Below are positions 57,481-64,000 of a stretch of DNA of 64,000 nucleotides, one piece after another. Position numbers and translations under genes: made by a program. Source of the stretch: Isoetes taiwanensis (Eukaryota > Streptophyta > Lycopodiopsida > Isoetales > Isoetaceae); contig JAJEKV010000146.1 of assembly GCA_021234155.1 (NCBI GenBank), forward strand, positions 994,001 to 1,058,000. The letters run 5' to 3'. How positions within the stretch are numbered: position 1 is the stretch's first letter; each line of letters starts with the position of its first letter. Under the pieces are notes generated by a model that was not told the origin of the DNA, did no database searches, and saw only the letters and a program-made list of their open reading frames with translations.

Positions 57481-57727
57481 CTTGGGTTGGGTAGTGGCCA
57501 CACAAGGGAACCAGCCGATACCTTAGCGATGAGCAACATGTTGGCAGGTGGGAGAGCACCGCCTAGGAACAGTCGCAGCCGGAAGCAAACGATAACCAGA
57601 ACCAATCCCGCAAGTCATGCGACACATTTAGAGTGCAGCGTCCTCCCTATGCACTTCGGCCGACCATGTGCTTGCAATGGACGGCCAATTTGCGCTTCGC
57701 AGTCAGTGCGAGCGAGAGGGACGATTA
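57481..57727 (-). other. ITS2
   Basis: Spacer between the 25S start and the 5.8S end, about 247 bp. Confidence 0.85.
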
Positions 57728-57889
57728 GATGCTCAGCCAGACATGCCCTTGGACAAGCCCCGGGTGCAAGTTGCGTTCAAAGATTCAATGATTCACGGAG
57801 TTCTGCAATTCACATCACATATAGCATTTCGCTGCGTTCTTCATCGTGGCAAGAGCCAAGATATTCGTTGCTGAGAGTGGTACTATCCA
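57728..57889 (-). rRNA. 5.8S rRNA, degenerate copy
   Basis: About 162 bp. The minus strand includes 'CTCTCAGCAACGAATATCTT', 'GATGAAGAACGCAGCGAAAT' and 'GAATCTTTGAACGCAACTTG'. Changes at normally invariant places (GGATATC to GAATATC, TGCGATAC to TGCTATAT) mark it as a pseudogene; most are transitions. Confidence 0.92.
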
Positions 57890-58209
57890 TCATTTTGCTA
57901 TCCGGTGCGGGGCAGCTAGGAAGACCCCCCCAATCCAGAGTCGTTCACCATCCAAGACATATAAGATTTCTGAAACGCAATGCAAATGGAACCCGAGCCC
58001 CGAGAAGCACGGGAGGAGGGGAACACTTGCCCAATCCATGTGCACCTGAGATTGTGGACGGCACCGGCAAGGAGCCCCGCCCGACGCCACCTCTTGGTGC
58101 CTCGCAAGGTAACCGAGTAGAGGAGCCATGGCGCGAGCAGCTACATCTCCAGGTGTGGCCCCTCAGGGGGACAAGGAAACGGTTCAACAGTTTGCTCGGA
58201 CGCGTGTCA
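57890..58209 (-). other. ITS1
   Basis: Spacer between the 18S 3' end and 5.8S, about 320 bp. The 267-codon plus-strand ORF across this area is a chance frame. Confidence 0.85.
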
Positions 58210-58516
58210 ATGATCCTTCCGCAGGTTCACCTATGGAAACCTTGTTATGCCTTCTCCTTCCTCTAAATGATAAGGTTTAATGAACTTCTCACCTCGTCAC
58301 CTGCAGCGAACCGCAAGCATCGAGGCAATCCGAACACTTCACCGGACCATTCAATTGGTAGGAGCGACGGGCGGCGTGTACAAAGGGCAGGGACGTAGTG
58401 AACGCGAGCTGACGACTCGCACTTATTAGGAATTCCTCGTTGAAGACCAATAATTGCAATGATCTATCCCCATCGCGATAAAATTTCAAAAGATTGCCGA
58501 GCCTATCGGCCAAGGG
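58210..58516 (-). rRNA. 18S rRNA 3' end fragment, degenerate
   Basis: Plus strand 'aatgatccttccgcaggttc', 'gacgggcggcgtgtacaaag', 'attaggaattcctcgttgaa' and 'ttgcaatgatctatcccc' are reverse complements of the last 300 nt of 18S. Homology ends in 'cggccaagg' and LINE-like sequence follows at once. Confidence 0.92.
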
Positions 58517-59150
58517 CATGCCCTTAACTCCTTTGGGGAGGTTCTGATGGGGCTGGGAACAATAGGCCAACCAGGTATAAGGGGAAAACCAAAAGTATCT
58601 ATGGTAATCAAGGATATGAAAGACATCCCAGATGTGTTAATTATAGGGGGCAGAGAAATGAGCATCGAGGCAGTGGAAGCAAGGGTCTCGTGCAACTACT
58701 GTAAGGAGAAAGGCTACTGGAAACGTGATTGTAGCAAATTGTCAGCCAAAATAGAGGCAATAAAACGGAGGAAATGGTGAATACGGGAAGAAAAAGACCC
58801 ACATTTGGGAGGCCCCATCCAACCCCCCAGGCAAATCGAACACGACAACCCTTTTTTGATGCAGACAATAATTTCAATCCCTTACAGTTTGATGAGGTCG
58901 TGGACCAGCTAGAGGAAGAAGCAGTTGACAACATGTCAACCCCCACCACCTCCCCTACAACAACAACAGAGCACGTGGCATGAAAGTTTCCCCCCCTGAA
59001 CTTTATGTGGGAAAATGTGCCAAATGAGGCTATTTCGGCTAGTTCGGACCTGGCTCGCCAGGACCTTACCAGGTGGAATTGCCTCCTCCGGAACATTATC
59101 TCTAACATTACTACCTTCTTAAGGGCCCAACTATTTGACATTAATTTATG
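58517..59150 (+). mobile_element. LINE-like ORF1 fragment with altered zinc knuckle
   Basis: The frame open at 58520-58780 contains 'IPDVLIIGGREMSIEAVEAR' and then 'CNYCKEKGYWKRDC', a retroelement C-x2-C-x4-H-x4-C knuckle with Tyr in place of His (CAC/CAT to TAC/TAT). After a stop and frame change, 58774-58983 gives an acidic piece ('NNFNPLQFDEVVDQLEEEA'), and coding-like text continues to about 59150. It abuts the 18S fragment directly. Gag of another retroelement is an alternative. Confidence 0.55.
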
Positions 59151-60728
59151 AATCTTATGATATGTGTCTTGATTTGTAAAACAATTTATGCGTTAAAGAG
59201 AAGTTTTTATCAATTTTCGAATATGATAAGAAATAACCCTAGCTTAGACTGTACATGTATAGTCCTAGGATTCCACTTAATAATGGGCTTTTCATAAAGT
59301 AATCCCCATGGATTAGGTAGGAGTGAAATTAGTGATAATTAATTTGCCATAGCTTAATGTTCAGGTAGAGGCCATTTCAGACGATTTCGAGCTCAAATTA
59401 TTTTCTACAATCTAGCCAATGTGTATCTCAAACTAAGAAGGAAGAAAATCATGCAATCGAGCAGGAAACCATGGCATAATTGCCTTGAAATGCCCTCTAT
59501 TCGAAACATTATGCTATGTAAAGGGCGCATGCAAGCCCATACGTAGGGTTCGGACATGGCTCACCCTGCTGGGCTTGCCATGCCCTTACCCTGGCCTTGT
59601 ATGGTCTCCGTGGATGTTAAAATGAATCCATCTATCTTTTGAGCATTGAAGCAAATCATTCCATATAAAAAACAAGTGACTTTCCAAGTTTGCAAGGCAA
59701 CATCTCGACCTAAACTCCAACAGAGCAGAGGTGGTTTGTTAATGGCGAAATTGAATTCGTTTTTATCTTTCACGCAGACCAAGAGGTCTATGGTAACGAA
59801 AAAAAGGAGCAGATTTACCTATGGAGATGAGAAATGATAGACCACAAATTTACTCTAGAAAAAACCCATGCATAGTTTGCCTGTTCCATGCAACATCATA
59901 TACAAACTCCATATCATACTTCAATGAAGGACATCATGCAGGAATAAGGTTTCAAAATTGTGAAAAGCATATGGTGTTACATAAAATTGTGAATGGTTAT
60001 GGAGGTGTATTGATAGATATTTTCGTATGTTGCTGATGGTGGATAGGCTGGTTTGGCCCAAAGAGATGCCTTTATGAAAGTTGCTTTTTTAGTTGTTAGA
60101 AAAATGTCACATGGAGATGCTAAAGAAGATAACGTGGCCTATTGCTATTTAGATATTTTTATTTTGGTGACGTGGTATATTTTATTTTAAGTATTTTGAT
60201 TTAGGTTGTAACAGGGGCGGCATGATGGCGACAGGGTTATGTGACTGATGCAGATGTTGGGTCTTTGCGAGATGATCCATCGGCTTTTTTTTGCAGAGAT
60301 GAAGCCAATCAAAGGGAGTGTTAGTGATGCAAGCGTAAAGCAAATGATGGAAACATTGTTAAAAATGGCGTCAGCAAGCACGTCGTAAATATTTTAATTA
60401 AATAGATTGTTCTTCGGGTAGAAGATGAATATTGGATAAAAAATGTGGCTAAATATGGGTGAAAGCATGTTGTAGTGGAACACCCTGGGTGTCCCCCCTG
60501 TCCCCCCTAAAAATGTGGTGGGAGATATCAAATTTGTGGTGCGATTTGAAATGTTTGTTTGGCGCCTAGTGCATGTACTGCCCGGATTCAATCATTTCTT
60601 GAACTGCAACAACCCGATTCCTACGCCACCCGTCCCATTCCAATTTCCTACGCCACCCGTCCCATTCCAATCTCCACCGAACCGATTTCTAAACCCACGA
60701 CCCACCCGCCTTTCACGAAAACACGGCT
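59151..60728. other. Gene-free stretch with a LINE tail at about 59530-59640
   Basis: 'ggtctccgtggatgttaaaa' followed by 'tgaatccatctatctttt' (59608-59640) repeats the LINE ending seen at 32918-32966. Otherwise no recognisable gene. 'acgccacccgtcccattccaat' is repeated at about 60634 and 60652, just before the next gene. Confidence 0.5.
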
Positions 60729-61574
60729 ATGGCGCTTAATCCGGTTCTGGATCAATCCGGTTCATACCTTCAATCATTTAATTTGGAAGCAAATCTGCCT
60801 AAAATCTCAAACCGGAGCACAGGTAAGAGAAAGAGAACTCCAGAACAAGAACGGGATCATAAAAGACGCCAAAGGAAAAGACAAAGGGAAGCTAAAGAAG
60901 AATTAGCAAAAATTGCATCGGCAGAGAGGGAGGATCCACCGTAAGCGGCCTCTACTAGGCGTCGGATGGTATTAAAATTGTTATCTTCATTTCATAGCAT
61001 CACTAAAGGCTTGTCTAACAGCCGATAAGAAAGAGGTTTTACTAGATTTTTCAAGCGGGATGACACAATGGACAACAGCATTTGGCTAAGAGTCAAAAAA
61101 GATTTGCAAGCCAAGAGCATTGTGGTCAGCAATCTCAGGGCTTCCATTCAACTTGTGAAGAAGTCTAACAGCAATGACAGTTTAGCAGCCAAGAGTAGTT
61201 GCCTTGCTATGGCCGTAAGAGGAAGCATTAATACCGAAAGTGCTAATCCTGTCAGTGCTCGGGGTTTTGGTAAACTGCTGGGTGTTCATCCTAGGAATCT
61301 TACCAATCAAAGAGGGAAGAGATAGATTGCAAGGGGGGAAATGGGTATTGTACAAAAGAGTTAGAAGAGCAGATGCAATTCCCAATTCTGTCATAGAACT
61401 TGTGCAACAATTTTGGACCGAAAACAGTAGGGTCTCTCCAAATGCAAAGGATGTTAAGTTCAGAAGATTGGAACGAAATGTAAGAGAGGATCATGCCACT
61501 CACTATCTGGAAGAATCACAGGTTATTTCATTTCTTCATCTTCACCACATTTTTTATTGTTAATGTGGTATGTG

Positions 61575-61939
61575 GTATGTGGTTAGTGATTGCTTGTGAT
61601 ATATGGTTGCTGTGGTGAGGCACGTGGTGTGAAATAAATGCTGTCAATATATGCTTTGTGGTGCCTAGTGTGGTGAATAACATGGTGTAAAATACATGCT
61701 GTAATATATGCTATGTGGTGCCTAGTGTGGTGAAAAATATGGTGTAAAATAAATGCTCTAAATATACGCTTTGTGGTGCCTAGTGTGGTGAATAACATGG
61801 TGTAAAATAAATCTTTGTAATATATGCTATGTGGTCCCTAGTGTGGTGAATAACATGGTGTGGTGCCTAGTGTGGTGTCTAGTGTGGTGCCTAGTGTGGT
61901 GCAGTGTGGTGCCTAGTGTGGTGCCTAGTGTGGTGAAAA
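61575..61939. repeat. 57-58-bp minisatellite in intron 2 (left block)
   Basis: Repeated unit built on 'gtggtgcctagtgtggtgaa', 'aacatggtgtaaaataaatg' and 'gtaatatatgcta', with at least four tandem copies. The last 80 bp collapse to a shorter unit 'gtgcctagtgtg'. Confidence 0.9.
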
Positions 61940-63261
61940 CTCGGCTTCCTAATACAGAGACCAATAGAAAAATCTATTCCTTAGTCACCAGGCATTCCAG
62001 GGGTAATGACAACTGTCTTCATAATTGGATCTCTGATGGTCAGGGGTATAAGGTATCTCTGATTTATAGTCTGCTACTTGACAAGAGTCAACTCAAAGTT
62101 TGCAGAACATGGAACTGTCAACATGATACAGCTGTACAGATTATCAGACAGGGTTGGAAGCTTCAGTGTGCAAATAAGGTCATCTTCTTTAGATGGTTGC
62201 TACTTAACCAGAGCCTCAAAACCAACAGCTATAGGGCCCAATTTGACATCAACATATCTGGTATGTGCCCCTTAGGCTGTGGTCAGGTTGAAACGAGCCC
62301 CCACGTCTTCACCTGCCCTTGGTTAGCTCCATTCTGGCAATGGATTAGACCCCTGGTACAACAAGTTCCCACTGATGATGCCTCCTTGCTGCAGTTTCTC
62401 AACAATACATCATCCTTTAAGGGCACTCTCAAAACTCTAGCCTGTTGGGCTATTTGGAAACATAGGAATACAGTGGCTATTGAAGGACTGGCCCCGAGCC
62501 TATCTGAACTTAAAGCTTCTGTCCAGATCCTTCTAGCTGAGGCAGCCATGGCCCATAGGGCAAACAAGGGTCTAAAATATGATCGCAAATGGGATTCCTT
62601 GGGAACCTTCAATGGTTTCTTTCAATTTTTTGCAATTCTATTTAATGATTTGGATATTGTTCTTGACAGAATTTCTGCTGAAGCGACACTATGCGGGGGG
62701 ACATGAGCGTGAAGTGGATCCCGCCACAGTTCCACTTTCCAACCAAGAAGTCATTGACGCCCTGTTTTGGGTTAAGACTGAAGTTATCAGCTGTATAACC
62801 TTTGAGAGGCTGCTGGCAGACGAAGACATCTGGAGGTTTAATCAGGAAATCAAACCATACTTTCTGGCCAAAAAGAAAATCCATGAAGATGCCCGTGATT
62901 CCTGGATTATGCACTTGCTGGACTCCACTGGTTATGGTCCAAATGAGCTAGATGACATGATGTTCATTTACACAGATGAGGCCTTTGCAATTATCTCATT
63001 GGAGGGAGTGCCGGATATACTGTAAACAGTCTATGGAACAGTAGTCTCTGTTTTGATTAGATATGCTTCTGAACTTTAAGTTTAAAGTGCTTTCTATTTT
63101 GAACTTTGTTTAGTGCCCTCCACGAAGGGTCTATGATAGCGAATAGCTATCCACTTTTTCCCAGGAGTAGTAGTTCCTACTCAGGGTTTTTTTGTATGAT
63201 CATGTAATTTTCCTATACAGTAATACAATCTCTGCCGTTTCCTCCAAAAAAAAAAAAAAAA
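61940..63261 (+). mobile_element. 5'-truncated poly(A) LINE (L1 type) inserted in the minisatellite
   Basis: Coding frame 61940-62703 includes the plant L1 zf-RVT region 'IIRQGWKLQCANKVIFFRWL' and 'CPLGCGQVETSPHVFTCPWL' (C...C...H...C). A second frame, 62693-63025, continues 'DPATVPLSNQEVIDALFWVK' to a stop. The 3' UTR of about 220 bp ends in A16 (63246-63261). The same minisatellite lies on both sides, so the insertion split the array. It is unlike the microsatellite-tailed LINEs elsewhere in the window. Confidence 0.85.
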
Positions 63262-63505
63262 TGATGTAAAGTAAATGCTGTAATATATTCTATGTGGTGC
63301 CTAGTGTGGTGAATAACGAGGTGTAAGATGAATGTCTGTAATATATGCTATGTGGTGCCTAGTGTGGTGAAAAATATGGTGTACAATAAATTATGTAATA
63401 TATGCGTTGTGGTGCCTAGTGTGGTGAATAAGGAGGTGTAAGATGAATGTCTGTAATATATGCTATGTGGTGCCTAGTGTGGTGGAAAATTTAGTGTGCA
63501 ATAAA
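63262..63505. repeat. 57-58-bp minisatellite in intron 2 (right block)
   Basis: Continuation of the 61575-61939 array after the LINE; about four more units with 'tatgtggtgcctagtgtggt'. It ends about 30 bp before the exon 3 acceptor. Confidence 0.9.
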
Positions 63506-64000
63506 TATGCTGATCACCTTCTTATCTTCCTTGCAGTTGCAATTGTTCAGGAAATTCAAGACGGAACATCCTAGTGTTATGATCAAACAGAGGATGTTTG
63601 AAAAGCTGAAACCATAGTTTGTTGTAAAATTAAAGGACTTCAATAGTTCTTCTTTGTATATACCATGTTAGAATGCGAGATGCTAATAGATGGCTTCAAT
63701 AGTATGAGAACTAAGCACCCAAAAAGCTGCATTTTGCACTTGTCGACTTTTGGTCGGTCATATATATGGTGAATGAGTATGCCGAATACAAAATAAGTAG
63801 CACAAGAAGTCCGTAGAAAGGTGGAATTTTATGTGAGAAAACTAGCTTTCAACCTTACCATAAGAGGGAATGCATTACGGGTGAGTGTAAAGAGTGTGGG
63901 ATTAAGAAGTTCCCTATCGCCCACATGAACAATCTAGTGATAGTGGCATGGTGAAGTGGGAATACTTAGACTATGAAAAAAAGCGTATTCGAGAGATGGC

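Larger units (their letters stand above)
60729..64000 (+). pseudogene. Spliced gene of an unrecognised multi-copy family, broken, runs off the window
   Basis: Predicted exons: 60729-60940 (donor CC|GTAAGC), 60998-61521 (donor CAG|GTTATT), and 63537 to beyond the window. Exon 1 is basic ('KRKRTPEQERDHKRRQRKR', a likely nuclear signal). Exon 2 contains 'RGFGKLLGVHPRNL', then in another frame 'GKWVLYKRVRRADAIPNSV', 'LVQQFWTENSRVSPNAKDV' and 'EEHATHYLEESQ'-type text (reads 'REDHATHYLEESQ'). Exon 3 starts 'LQLFRKFKTEHPSV', then 'FEKLKP*FV', then pieces with 'YHKRECITGECKECGIKKF' (Cys-rich, possibly zinc-binding) and 'VKWEYLDYEKKRI'. Lesions: TAA near 61031, a slip near 61310, Trp-to-TAG near 63615, and further slips after. 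I recall repetitive proteins with this order in plants and animals, but know no function; a mobile-element origin is likely. Confidence 0.6.

Noticed and set aside
57463-58266. 267-codon plus-strand ORF
   Set aside because: It lies across ITS2, 5.8S and ITS1 of the rDNA fragment on the opposite strand; chance frame in GC-rich spacer.
61575-63505. CRISPR or satellite array with spacers
   Set aside because: Contiguous minisatellite units without spacers; the central gap is a LINE.

Overview
This is nuclear DNA of a land plant. The evidence is spliced genes with GT-AG introns, a plant-type 18S-ITS1-5.8S-ITS2-25S segment, a plant mitochondrial-type tRNA-Ile(CAU) relic, a telo-box in front of a ribosome-biogenesis gene, a Helitron carrying an RPA gene, and a Ty3/gypsy element primed by tRNA-Asp as in the plant Tat/Athila group. 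The 5.8S/ITS text and the repeat content suggest a seed-free vascular plant, perhaps a fern. That last step is a weak inference from memory, not a demonstrated placement.

Layout. 1-3.4 kb: an old tandem duplication and gene-free sequence. 3.4-14.5 kb: an 11-kb Ty3/gypsy element on the minus strand, bounded by 5-bp target duplications and two LTRs. It has a degenerate gag-pol and a 3.3-kb extra coding region in the env position. 14.7-20.3 kb: a minus-strand Helitron with RPA and Rep/helicase genes. 20.4-26.8 kb: a duplicated noncoding segment, one copy split by a roughly 3-kb composite insertion that joins an intronless NKAP gene piece to the 3' end of a LINE. 28-32.6 kb: a nearly full-length, frame-broken LINE of the same family. 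33.9-37.1 kb: a 5'-truncated Ty1/copia pol with few lesions. 39.8-42.7 kb: the only apparently intact host gene, ESF1 (six exons, 753 aa). 43-55 kb: gene-poor sequence with LINE tails, a probable solo LTR and short tandem repeats. 55.4-58.5 kb: a degenerate rDNA fragment on the minus strand, its 25S internally deleted and carrying about 730 bp of probable mitochondrial DNA. 58.5-59.6 kb: LINE remnants. 60.7-64 kb: a broken, spliced gene of an unrecognised family, with a minisatellite in its large intron and a poly(A) LINE inserted in that minisatellite.

Apart from ESF1 the window is a graveyard of mobile elements. Their lesions are mostly single nonsense changes or one-base frameshifts, many of them C-to-T or G-to-A, as expected from decay of methylated DNA. 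The points most worth following are the conserved terminal ORF of the gypsy element, the NKAP/LINE composite with its target duplication, the microsatellite-tailed LINE family, the mitochondrial insert in 25S, and the unknown multi-exon family at the right edge.
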